A stretch of 64,000 nt of DNA from Stercorarius parasiticus (Eukaryota; Chordata; Aves; Charadriiformes; Stercorariidae). The position numbers and the translations under genes were made by a program. Numbering within the stretch: the first letter of the stretch is position 1; each line of letters begins with the position of its first letter. Positions 26,171 through 38,100 of this stretch are shown piece after piece. The notes under the pieces are model-generated. The model searched no databases, was not told the origin of the DNA, and was given only the letters and a program-made list of their open reading frames with translations. The stretch lies in the NCBI GenBank assembly GCA_013396915.1, contig VWZL01000441.1:187560-251559 (forward strand), written 5' to 3'.

Positions 26171-27156
26171 AAATTTGGTAAAAATTTTAAGTACCTAAAC
26201 ATAAAATCACATCTCAGCTCTCAACATCTCTGTTGCCGCCAAATAGTGGAGGATCCAGAGAAAGTATGTGAAAACTGAAATTTCTCCAGGACTGTAGAGC
26301 AGCACCCATATGAACACCCAGAAGAGCACTAGTTTGAGTAGCTCAGCACCTACATTCTGCCCAAGCTCATCTGAAATCTTTCTCTACGCTCCAGGTTTGA
26401 ATGGTGCAATATAATAGGACAATCAAATGCAAAGTAAAAGTCCTCTAAAACACAGCCAGAATAGATCATCCCTTTCCTAACTTCTTAAAAGTGTTAGAAT
26501 TGATTTGGATTCCATAAAAATACACCTAACCTCTGTCACTGTAAAAGGAGCAAAGACACTTAGCACAAGCTTGTGATTTCCAGTCTGGAAGACACCTATT
26601 CAACTCAAAGGTACCTGCAATCTGTAAGGCATCTAAAATGATACGAGAAAGAAGTTTTGTGCTTAAAGCTGAAGTCCAAATAGGAGGAGGAGGGAAAAAA
26701 ACCCCATAACTACTTGATATCACTATATTTTGCACCTGGGAGCCTTCATGCCTAGTATCGAAAAGCATTTTGATTCCTCAAAACTTAGTTGTTCAAGACC
26801 ACAGAGGAACCTAAAAACACCCATATGTAATTTTCCATAGTTGACATCACACATGTGCTGTATTTCTCCTGGACATAACTACTTTCCTGACAGGAACATG
26901 GGAAGCAACGGCAGGTTTGTGTGCCTGCACATCTCTTTGAGTGTGTGAAGAGCTTTGAAATCTAGTCCTAGTGGGTGGCCCGTCTTCTGTCCTCCACACA
27001 AAAAAGCATATACAATAGGAAGAGCTCAAGGACCATTGCAGCCACATCTTTAAAAGGGTAGATTCAAATTTACATAACACATTTTTCGTGAAATTACATT
27101 TGTAGACCTTAACTGTGGATGCACAAAGCAATTTCCTGTGTGTACCTCCCTCCTTA

Positions 27157-27246
27157 GATTCATAGACTCACAGAATGGTTTGGGTTGGAAAGCACCTTTA
27201 AAGGTCAGCTAGTCCAACTCCCCTGTCATGAGCAGGGACATCTTGG
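27157..27246 (-). mobile_element. CR1 LINE, 3' end fragment (reverse)
   Basis: Starts with gattcatagactcacagaa, the reversed CR1 tail, followed by tggtttgggttggaaagcac and agtccaactcccctgtcatg. A typical, rather well preserved, very short 5'-truncated copy. Confidence 0.93.
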
Positions 27247-28824
27247 AAAGCATGCACATGTGAGTTATATGCTTGCATTTGAGTCACAGAGTCACAGTGT
27301 TTTAAACCTGCAGCCCAAATTAAAACAGTTCCACTCTACTTAGGGCAACTCAGAAAAGTGGTTTTAAATATATTTAACCCTGCCTGAATGTTTACTCTTT
27401 AATAAATTTCAATCCTAAACAGCACAGTATCTTACTGTTGCAATAGATGTAAAAAAAATATCTCAAAACCAAAGAAAATGAGTGCAAAAATTTTGGCACT
27501 GGCCTTTTAAAACGGGCCTTTAATGATGACGATGGTGGATCTCCATGGGAGAACTGAAAGATACAGAACGTCACTTCAGTGCAGCTTTCATATTGTGATT
27601 AAAACCACAAAATAATTGCGTTCAGTGAAACAGTCAACATCTTAATAGAAAATAAATTATAAAACTCTCACTTCCCATAGCTAAATACCATTTTAATTAA
27701 GATTTCATCTCCAATACATTGATTTAACTGCTCACTCACTTATGTTATTCATTAAAATGATTACTAACAGTACGACTTTAGCGGCACTTAAAAATTAAAT
27801 GAGAGAAGGAATCTCAAGTAGAGAACGACCTAAGTAGGAAAGGAGAAGACTGCACCCATCTTTGCGTCCAGGGGAGAGAGGAAGGGTTAGAGAATGTAAG
27901 ATGACATTCCTTTACATTGAGCATGTTACCCTTCTTCTCCATTTAAACTATGATAAAATGAAAAACAAGTTGAAGTGTAGGCAGATCTATGGTAACTAGG
28001 CTGAAGTGCTTAGGTACAGAAAGATAATTTCAACGCACAAGTATTCCCTTGGCCTATGACTATTGTCATTGCCTTTCACTAGAACTCCAAGTGTTTGCAA
28101 CATGAGTCAGAAAACAGCAAATAAATACATTTTGATCCTTCCTGTTTCGCAGGGCATAAATCCACAATCCCTCCCTCTTCTTCTCCCTAAAAGCACAATT
28201 TTATCTTTGCCTCTCCCTCACCTTTCAGCCACTTTTCCAGAAAACAGAGGCCAGGACCCTCTATTTCTCAGGAGCCTGGATTTCCTATCTGCCAAGACAC
28301 ATCTTTGAAGACAGCGCACTTTGCTAGGGAATATGGTGACCGATGAGAAGAGGGATACTTGCAAGTTTGAGGGATGTGTGTGCTGCAGACAAGGCAAGGA
28401 GTCTTACAGGGGACTGGGGCATCAAGATGCATTTAGCAAGTTAAGTCCAGCTTGGACTACCTCACTGACATGGGCAGGACCTGAGCAGTGGCTCAAACTC
28501 TTCTCCAGTCTATGCTCTATTTCCCCTGATAAGGAAGTGACATAGTTCAACCCAGTGGTGCAAATGTACAGAGAGTAGATTATATACATTGGGACTTCAG
28601 TTCAAATGACGAGCACGCTTTCAAAGTGAGCCTCCCAATCATCTCCACCTACTGAGCTTTAGGTGGCATAAGAGGCCCTGGAGCACATGAAGATACTTGC
28701 AACATCTTTCTAGAGGTGCTTTCTAAGAGTGCTTGAACCTATTGTGCTGCATTACTAATGGGTCTTCAGTTTATGGGACTATATTAGTGCTAGTCTAAAG
28801 TAAAACCCCCGAAAACCCACTTAC

Positions 28825-29050
28825 TGTGTGTGTTGGGTTCTCAGCGCCAACCGATTCTCTCTGAAGACCTGTTTCTGTTTCACCACAGTATTTGCCAATG
28901 TAGCCAAAGCCACAGTGACTCGTTAGAGGACTAGGATCCTGGCATGAATCATGGCAAATCAGACTGCCAATGTAGCTGCTCCCATACTTTGGAATCGTAC
29001 AGCAAAGAACTCTGCTGATTCCTCTTGTCTCCAGGTAGGATGGAAATTCC
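28825..29050 (-). CDS. Candidate exon of an unrecognised protein, cysteine-rich
   Basis: On the minus strand a 226-base segment lies between a strong acceptor (pyrimidine-rich tract ending CATTTGCAG) and a consensus donor (ACACA|GTAAGT). One frame is fully open: one carried-in base followed by 75 codons, with no start needed. It has six cysteines, at about codons 16, 17, 32, 36, 46 and 55. The last pair sits in CGFGYIGKYCGE, which resembles the C-x-G-Y-x-G-x-x-C pattern of EGF-like domains. The short phrase Y-I-G occurs twice. I do not recognise the protein. No adjacent gene of this kind is expected between GABRG1 and GABRA2. Open frames of this length do occur by chance, so it could be a false exon or a pseudogene piece; the paired good splice sites are the main support. 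Confidence 0.3.
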
Positions 29051-30682
29051 CTGCAAATGGTAAGAATAAGAATTTTTTCACGGCTTATAGCATGCTCTCA
29101 GGAGACTAATATTTGATTTTCTGTCTGGTCTTATTTTGTTAGAGGCTAACAGGGCAGCTGTTCTACCTGACTACTGCGAGCACTTACTGTTCCAGCCAGA
29201 TCAGGAGGACAAAGACATGTGAAAATGAAAAATAATGGGGCAGGCAAAAGACTGTGGTCTGTACTTTTTCCAGTTTCAAAAAGATTCAGTTGATACTTGG
29301 CTCAGCCTTTGTTGAAAGTTGAAACTGGCTTTTCGGTATACCCTATCCTGACCAATCCTCCTTAGAGTATAAGAAGTTTTTTAATCTGCAAAGCACAAGA
29401 CATAAAAAGGTCTCTTCGTAAGACTGGTCTGTCTGATAATTGAAAAATAGTCTCTCCAGAATACCGGTTTAAACTCTTGGTAACAGAATCCCAAAGCAAA
29501 TCTAAATGAAGGGTGATATAATTGCTGTCCAGAACATTAACACTCTCTCTGCAATATATTATGTCACTTGCTGAACTTCTGTAATTGTTACTAGTTGACC
29601 TCTAGACCTCTCAATTGTAGTAAATGCCTGAAATATTTAGAGATTGCTTTTTGGTGTATTACATTGTATTTTGCTGCCTTTTACAGAGTGCATACATTCT
29701 CTGAAGTTGCACTAATTTTCTCCTTTTCTTTTGCCTCTCCATCTTTCTTCTTAAGGCTCTTTTTCTGTCTTCACAGTATTGGTTACTATAGCATACTTTA
29801 AAAACAAATGTTTAATTTCCATTTTCAATACATCACAATAATCAGTATCTCCTGTGCTTACTAGGGAGATAAGCAGAGATCTGGCTGAGCTTCAGATTAT
29901 TTTAATTGTCATTGAGTATTCACTACGTAATCAAACAGAACTGTCCTACAATATAGCTTGGTGTAAACTCAGCTGTCAGGTCAATAGATTTATTCACAGT
30001 GGCAGGAAGAGGTCAAAATACATCATGTAAAGCCAGCATTGCTTCCAAGCTTAATTATTGAGAGAAAAAGAAAAAAAAACAATGAACCTTCCAAAGCAGT
30101 GTGTCATGACAGGTCCTCACTAGGTCATGTAAAGAAGATGCTGTCAATTACCAGTAATCATTTGCCGATGATATCAAACATGTCAACGTTAAGCAGCATT
30201 GAGATAGCGTGGAGCTTAAAGGATAAATGCATATTCCACTGTGTCAAAATGCAGAATTCTGCTCATCTTTTAAAGATGTATTTCATGGTACGGTTTCAAA
30301 ATTACTTCATTGCACCATCAATACAAAACTGCTTTGATTTTTTTTTCTAACATGTCCCAGAGAAGAGTATTTTTCTCTCTCAAACAGTACCAGAAGCTAG
30401 GACTAGAAGACCCTTAGTCTTAGGTCTTTTGCTCCTAGACAAAATCTTGCTTCTGCAGTTGTCTGTAATCACTGACTTGCATATTCTAGCATCTGTATGT
30501 GATGAAAATTCATCATTCTAGCATGACAAAAAAACGTTGCTGAGCAGACATAATTCTAGTGAGTGACATAGAAATCAACTATTTTTAAAAGTGGAAGAAT
30601 TATCTTATGGTTTATCATATGCTCTCAGGAACGTCATTATCAGTTACGATTATCAATACCAATTCACCCTTTTGATTGGAGA

Positions 30683-30930
30683 CTAATGGACTAATGGAAC
30701 AGCTGCTTCAGTTTGTATCATTGATGACTCTATTATTCTTGAGTATGGTTCTTCCCTGGGTAATTCAGCCATTCTCTTGGAAGTATCTCCTAAAATAATT
30801 CCACTGACAAGATTGGCGATACTTGTATTATCTTCTGCTTCAGCTGTGTTGCAAGTAATAGTCTGGATGTTAGAGCCTTTGATTTCCCTAATAGCTGTTA
30901 AAAGCATTGCATGTTTTTGTGAAGCTTCAC
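30683..30930 (-). CDS. Coding-like open segment, function unknown (possible pseudogene piece)
   Basis: Open minus-strand frame of about 80 codons with mixed polar and hydrophobic composition (for example AMLLTAIREIKGSNIQTI, then ANLVSGIILGD). It is preceded in the reading direction by an AT-rich stretch with ATATTTTTCAG and TTTTAG acceptor-like sites, but an in-frame stop lies just upstream of the open part. I recognise no domain. It is listed because it lies in a group with the segments at 28.8, 31.2 and 31.7-32.1 kb on the same strand. Chance is a real alternative. Confidence 0.15.
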
Positions 30931-31159
30931 CTCAATTACCAAACTGTATTAGCCGTCTAAAACATATTATTTATTTAGTCTGAAAAATATCATTATAATT
31001 TAATAAAATAAAATGTAAATTAAAATTAATTTTCTAATCTATTTTGTTTCATAGCTCCTTTCATTTAAAATATTTCTTCTAAACTACTAATCCTTTTTCA
31101 CCATTAAATACTCATTAGCTCCTGGCAAAATATTGTCCACCCAGAGCTAGCCTTCCTCT

Positions 31160-31406
31160 TTAGGAAGTATTGCAAAGACTGCGGTGTGTTAATAGCTGCC
31201 AGTCTCGGTGTGTCACAGGCTTATGACAAGTGTCAAGTAGAAGCTGCCATTCGTGCAGAATTTGACAGCGTGTCCCATGGCTGAGGAATTTCCACCACCA
31301 TCTTCCACAGCTCTTTATCATGGTCCCCACTTCCTTCCAGATCACTACCAGGACCTGGGTGTCTATTTGCAAGAAAGTTTGCACCGCCTCCTGGATCACA
31401 CTGTCT
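31160..31406 (-). CDS. Coding-like open segment after a strong acceptor (unknown)
   Basis: The minus strand has a good acceptor (TCTTTTCTTAGCAG) whose exon side starts at 31406. From there one frame stays open for about 80 codons to a stop at 31160. It begins DSVIQEAVQTFLQIDTQVL. No consensus donor is seen, so as an exon it would have to be terminal or damaged. A second minus frame and a plus frame over the same bases also look protein-like, which weakens the case. No family is recognised. Confidence 0.15.
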
Positions 31407-31696
31407 CTGCTAAGAAAAGACTATTTTAAGAGGACCATACCCCACTTCCATTTTTCCAACTTGTGTCTTTCTCATCCCAGAATTTCTTCAAAGTATCTAC
31501 TATAGTGACTTTGTAAAATTTCTTAAACTACCTTGTTAAATTTCAGTGGTGGTTGCACACACTCTGCTTAGTGAAAAGTGCAGGGTTTAAGTGTAAAATC
31601 TTATGGAAAACTGAAAAAAAGACAGACAGGTATAAAGGCAGTCATTCTTGTCAGCGTTGTCTGTCTGCAGAGCCTTGGTTCCGTCATGAACCTTAC

Positions 31697-32131
31697 TTGC
31701 CTTTGCTCATTCTACAAATTTCTTCTGGTAAACTGTTATTTTGTCTTCTGATAAAGTCCTGCCTGCAGGTTTTGACATTTATAGCCTGGGTTGTGAGCAT
31801 TACCTGAAGTCCAGCTGCGCTCTCTAGGTGAATCATGGCAAGAATGAGAGACTTTGCTTTTAGCCAGTCCCAGACTTCTCTGTAGCTCCATAGACCGGGT
31901 CCATAACAGAACGAGAGCTGCCCCTTGGAATAAATGTCTCTGGGCCTCGAGTCACTGCCACATTATGCTGAGCAGTAGTCCCCGTGTAAGCCCCAGATAA
32001 AGGGAGTCATAGCTGCACAAATACCAGGGATTGCCCAAGCCTTCTGCAATTGCAAAATACTTTTGAAGAGCAGTGATGTAGTCCCCTGCCCAATAGGTAT
32101 CACACAGCATTTTTGTCATGGTGAGTAAACA
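31697..32131 (-). pseudogene. Coding-like segment with a frame change, possibly TPR-like (unknown)
   Basis: After an acceptor-like TTTTTAG (exon side 32131) an ATG at 32119 opens a 55-codon frame ending at 31952. It includes TYWAGDYITALQKYFAIAEG, which has the spacing of a tetratricopeptide helix pair (W/G-D-Y-x-x-A-L and so on). Overlapping its end, a second frame is open for 88 codons from 31962 to a clean donor (GGCAA|GTAAGG at 31697) and includes YREVWDWLKAKSLI, also helix-like. A single frame change would link them. This is what a decayed exon looks like, but the TPR resemblance is my impression only, with no match to a named gene. It may be a pseudogene remnant or chance. Confidence 0.2.
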
Positions 32132-35100
32132 CTAAAAACTGTCTTTAAAAAGTAAAGCTACTTGCCTTTCTTGGGATGATGGAGATTCTTGCTAGCAGCA
32201 AGTATTCTTTCTGGAGCCTTTTGTGAATGTCCTAGTCAGGAGCACCCATTTCTTGTTTGGACTCAGACTCAGCTGCCTATTCATAAGCATATCATCTTCA
32301 AGACTTGTGACAACCTGCTGACTTACACACTGCATCTGTTGGGGACGGATGAGTTCATTAATCCTATTCAAGCCCTCCATGATTAAGAATGTATTGAAAA
32401 TAAATCCATAGGCTAAATTGTAGCATAGAGTTTTGATAATATAACGTGGTGGGACATCTTACTAGGTGTACCTAGTGTAATCTTACCTAATATATCTTGT
32501 TGTGATTGCCTTTTGTTCTTGTTTAGAGGCATTTGAAGATAGCAGGATAAGCTTTTATCTTGTAAGAATCCTCCATGAAATATTGTCAAATTTTCCTTGG
32601 AGAAGTAATCTAGGTTAAAAAATTCACTATACAGAAACAATCTTACTTCTTTTATCTCTCCATAGAAATAAAAAAGAAAAGTAAAGTTTTTAAAAGTCAT
32701 CTACATGCTTTACTAGTATGTGTGTTTGGAAAGCAAGGTGATTAAGTCCAAGTTACAGCTTATCTTCAGGAAGACACAACTTGACCTCATTCATATCAGT
32801 GTCTACAAATGGAAGAGATGCTCCTGAGAATAGGCAAAATGATGTCAGTAGCCAAGTGCTAGGCTAAAACTAAACTGATTTATTAGCCTAAATTATTTAA
32901 GCTACCACATTTCTTTATTAGCACATATGCTGTCCTCTCAGCCGTAAGTGTGGCATTATGACGGCAATGCTATAGTGCATCTGGGATGAACAGATCAGAA
33001 AAAGTAAAGTAACTATTATATACACAAGCTCTGCTCTCACATTGTAAATTTTGATGTTGGCTTTTAATAGTAATTTTCCTTTCAGAGTAAGAGAAAATCA
33101 TGCTAATGAACTTCCTTCTATTTTATACCTGCTGTTTTATACAGGTTAACTGGTTAATCTAGTGGCTTTTTTGTTTACTTTTGTAGAGCTTTTAAGAAAG
33201 AAAGAAAAGGCAAGAAACAATGAGTATGCTGCTGTAGACAGAGATCCAGTGTATTTGGTTTTGGTGCAGTCATACAGATCATAGTAGCATCTGAATCAGC
33301 AGCCCCATGGACTTCTATTTACCTGCAAAACAGGTACAGCACATGTAATCCTATTGCACAGTGTCTTTCTACCTATGGGGTGCGAGAGAGTGAAAGCCCA
33401 GCTCATTCTTTTGGTCTAGTCATTTATGTAGTCTCTGAATCTGATAAGTACATCAACTAACACTAACTAGGAGAGTCATTCATCATACTGAAGAACTACA
33501 ATCTCACACCAGCAGAAATGACTTCTTGTTACTCTTACTCTGCCACCAAGTAGTGACCACTGTTAGAAAGCTCGGTGTTCTATAACTACGTCAAGCTCTC
33601 TGATTTGCAGTTCTGCATTGGTCCACCCAATATAAAAATATTTAAATTTTTTTTCTATATCCATGTCCATGAAAGCAGAGATATTTATAATGTTATAGCT
33701 ATTTTAATAGTTAACACTTGGGAAGCGAACAGCTAAGATGCCAGTTTAGCAAGTGACTAGATAAATACAACATACAATTTACTTTGGTATTGTTCTGAAG
33801 TGCTTAGGTTAAGAGATTTATTTCCCAGCATCCCTATGTAGTCCATGGAGAGGGAGAAAATCATCTTTTGGAGTATTCAGTTTCTCTTTCTCAGCTGCAT
33901 AAAGAACATACAGTTTAGTTGTCTTTCCCTCCCATTTCTTCAGATGTTGTTCACTGTAGATGACACTACTGGTAATTACTGTTTCTGTCAAATTAGTAGA
34001 GTGCACTCAATTCCTAAAAGCTCAGTACGATCAGAGTGTCCCTCCTGCCTTATGCCCCATGGTACAGCCTCTTGCACTCTTCCCTCCAAAATGCAGCTAT
34101 TTGGAGTTTTGAGGTGGTAAAAGCCAAAAAAACCCAACATTGCTTATCAGAGTCTTGCAGATCTCATGCTGCTAATGCTACCTATGGTAATCATTGACAA
34201 TTTTTCCAACTAGAGGTAACCAAAAGAAACCCTACGCTTTTCTAATTCACTTCTCTGAAAATCTTCTTGTCATAGATGAATGTGATGAACTCTACCTATC
34301 ACTTCTTTAAAGGTGAATAGTCTTTTCCAGTTTCATCATACGCATGCTTGTGTCTGATTTTCTTCTTCTCTGGAAACAACATATAAAATCACCGTGCTGG
34401 CTACAACAATAACCATAATAACAGACAGTATGGTACCTCTCAATGTTTATCATCATCTTAGATAGATAAACTAAACCCAAATATTAAACTATGAAGCTTC
34501 TACTCTTTTGTGTGACATCCTTAGGTCTATGTGGCTGGAAGATGTTTCCAGGCTGGGTCTGCAGAAGGCTTTCTGTCCTCATCGTGAAGAGCCTGTCTTT
34601 GCTTTCACTGGACTGACCATTACAGGATGCCTTTCCTCTTTGTTGTCACAAACTGTCCATCTGGTCTCTCTAGATAGACAGTAGATTGCAGCATCTCTGT
34701 TTCCTACAACAGAGATAGGTATGCGCAATGTAAGTTAATGTAGATATGTTTCCTTCTACGGTTTCCAGTTTTAGTCTGTCTTCCTTGGTTATAGAAGCAT
34801 TTATAGTCCTCATCCCTCTAAAAAATGGTGACTTTCCAATATCTTCTAGTCTTGTTTTAAATTTCAGATGTTATTCCTGCTTTTGTCCGAGAGCCCAAAA
34901 TACTGCTCAGGCTTGCAAGCCTGGAATTTCATGTTGCATGCTGATTGTCCAACATTACACCCGTATTGCTTTACCATCCAGGATACCGGAAACACATCCA
35001 TTGTGACAATTTTTATCTTTTCTGAGGGAAACAAATGTAAGATAGCATATTAGAGCAGTTGAAATAGCTGGAGAAAGCGTACAAGCTTGCAAATACACGA

Positions 35101-38100
35101 TGTCGTCACAAGGTCTGAAAAAAATTATGAAAAATTCCAAGCAAAACAGTGGTTAAGTGCAGTTGCTTTGGATTTAACATAGGTGTATTTGCCAGACAGA
35201 CAAGTTGAAAGCAAAGAGCCCCTAGAACCTGTTCAGCAAAGAACTACAGGAGGTAGCAGACAAGGTAGATTGGTTTAGTGATCCATTTGTAATGTGGTTC
35301 TGAATCAGAATTTTAGGTTTAAGTGGCTCTCTGAATTTTTGATTGCTGGACTAAGATAATTGATGTTTGCTGCTTGAAGCTCTGAAGAAGGGTTGACTTT
35401 TTAGAGCAGAATTCTCAAAACACCAGGGGAGTCTTCTGCCACCAGGTCTTCAGACACTATTTTTCCACCAAGTGCAGTAAGTTTTAGTACCTTTAAATGC
35501 CTTTAATTTTTTCACTAAATCGTCTTCAACTCCTTGACGAACTTATTCAAATATTCTTTTCAAAAATCAGGTCAAAATTTTGTCCCCTGAAGAGCTTCCA
35601 CTAATAGAGCTCTTAGGAGTTTGCCTCCCAGTTTTCCTTGTCTGCAATGTTTTACTTCTTCACAGAATTTTTCCTGACAGCCGGGATGTTTTATTTTTGT
35701 AGTTCTTTCTCCTAACGGAGCCAGTCCACAGTTTTCAGTAAGGAATTCAAATCACATTTGGAATATGTAACTGTCAAAATATCTGGTGTTGGACAGGAGA
35801 GGACTTGGTAACAGGCATATCAGGCTGCCCCTGTTCTACATTATCAACCTGCTTCAGGTGGTGTCATTGCCCGTGCAAAACATAAATGGATTTTAAACAA
35901 CTGTTAAGTTTGCTACCAAAATTAAATCACGTTTGTAGTAACAATGAGCTGGAATCAATGAGTTAGGAATCGCATCCCAATGCCACCTACCAATGAATTT
36001 TGCATATGCAGAGCACTCAAACAGAATTAATCCAACACAGCTCTTGACAATGTGCAAAGTTCACTATGGATTTGAGTTCAACTGCTTAAACCTGCAATGA
36101 CCTCTAGAAGCCACCAACTCACACTGACAAGTTATAAACATGCATTAGAATGGTCGCCAAAAGTAACACAATATAAGCTTTCTAAAATAGCTACTCTAAT
36201 TCTAGTGACTGAAATCCCTCCGGTTGTAAAGCAATTTTGATAGCAGTGATACTGCCATAACTAATAAGTATTAATAACAAGTAGTTACCAAAGCATAATT
36301 GGTATACAAATAGACGTGCTTGTGGAGGATTCTTTTTGTGGAGTGAACTCTTGAATAACCCTTGGACGAGGATGTATGCTTGCCTAGGTTGTGCCAATAT
36401 AATATTAATTACATTATTGGGAAAGAACAGCTCCAAGGCTTTTGAAGAACAATAAGGGCTTCAAAAAATTCAAGCACAAGATGACCGAATGGGCCTTGAA
36501 AATGCAAGATCAAGATGACACCAGCAGCCTTAGGGCTGCAGACCAAGGTAGTACTGGACTTAGGGATAACAAAGACAGCAAAAGACAAGTATCCAACACA
36601 TGAAAAACACACTATATATACTAAACACCAATGATAACATGGAATTTGCAGACCACTGAAGAAAGAGCAAATAAGTTTGTCAGCAAAAATATAAAAATAA
36701 ACCCAAGTGAAACCACAAACAAGGAGGAAGAAGTCCTACTATAACCACCATGTTCCTGACGGTGAAATACCTGAGATGCTGGATCTTTGGTATAACTCTG
36801 CTCCTTTATTATATTCTGCTTAAGGAACAGTAACACCATCAATCTACTGACCCAGAAAAAAAAAAAAAGATGAGCATAAAATAGACAAGGATAGATAGTA
36901 GGAAGTCTGTGTTCAACAGTTGTATTATAAATGAGAAATAGCTGTAATTGGATAATTTCTACTGTACATGTTATCGTTGTAACTAGATTAGTAGTAAGAC
37001 TTTGATTAAATTTCTAATACTTTAATTGAACTAACAGTAAATTCTGGACTTTGCATAAGGTGTTTTTCTTTAGCCCATGTACTCTGCACAGGCCTGGTAC
37101 TCCACCCTTGAGGCATGATTGTAATTTGGATGCATTGCTCCTTAAAGATATGTAGCATATCTCAGGTATCTTTTATTCTTTTGCTTCTTAACACATACAT
37201 CCATTGTAATCATAGACAGATTAATAGGATAACTTTTCTTTTAATTAAGTGCTATGCATACATGAGGACCTAGGGAGTAGGTGTGTTTCATCACCTTTTA
37301 TGCCATGACAACCATAATGGCAATTTGGTGAAAAGGGTGTCATGGTTGCCCCCTAGCCCCTGATGCTCTGGAAACAAACAGGGATAGCAAGAGCTAAAAG
37401 CACAAGCCCTCATAGCATTAACTAACTGCAGTCACTGAGCAGTGCTTCCTAAATCACATGAATAAGGAGCCTCGTGTCACACACAAACAAGTTAACTCTA
37501 CCCTCAGTTCATCCATACAGACAGCATTTGACCTCCTAGCCGTCTCTGAAACGCCTGCATGCTCTTGTTGCTGCAATTGCAGATGGTGAGGTAACCCCAT
37601 CTTGATGCAGGCTGGCTGGGGGGTTTGTTTGTCTAAGTCTTCTCCAGACACAGTTCCTCTTCTGATGCTCCCGTAGAGCACCTGAGGAGGTCAAACTCTT
37701 CCCTTTGCACAGAAAGCTCTGCTTCCTCCTGACTGCAGAAGCCTTCTATGTAAAATTATAATGTTTCTGAGACATAAGTGAGAAAATCAGACAAAAAAGT
37801 TCCTTATATCTTTGATATTTATTAGGGAATAATTATGTTTTTTCACTAGTGGAGATAGTTTGGGGAAAACAAATGTTTATAAAATAGTGGAAAATACTTA
37901 TGAAAGGAGCTGTGGAACCCTTGGTAAAAATCACAGCCAGTCAGACGAAGACACAGTTACTGAAGAACAACAAATCACTTTGTATACCACAGCACATTTT
38001 TTATAACATATCTTTAAACATAGCAGCCCCATAAATACACAACCCCCGCAAAAATTCTTTCCAAGGAACTGGTGTCTCTTTACCTCCCTGACATGTCTGA

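Larger units (their letters stand above)
24054..28824. other. Intergenic sequence with old repeats
   Basis: No gene supported. It holds the old CR1 copy at 25560-26170 and the CR1 tail at 27157-27246. On the minus strand near 24340 there is an AATAAAG signal next to tgacctgaggtc, without a recognisable gene in front of it. Open frames of 60-95 codons show no family signature. Confidence 0.5.

Noticed and set aside
28845..29034. Plus-strand exon over the same bases as the cysteine-rich candidate (ttctcag acceptor, CTCCAG|GTAGGA donor)
   Set aside because: All plus frames are stopped, and the minus-strand splice sites are stronger; it could only be a non-coding exon.
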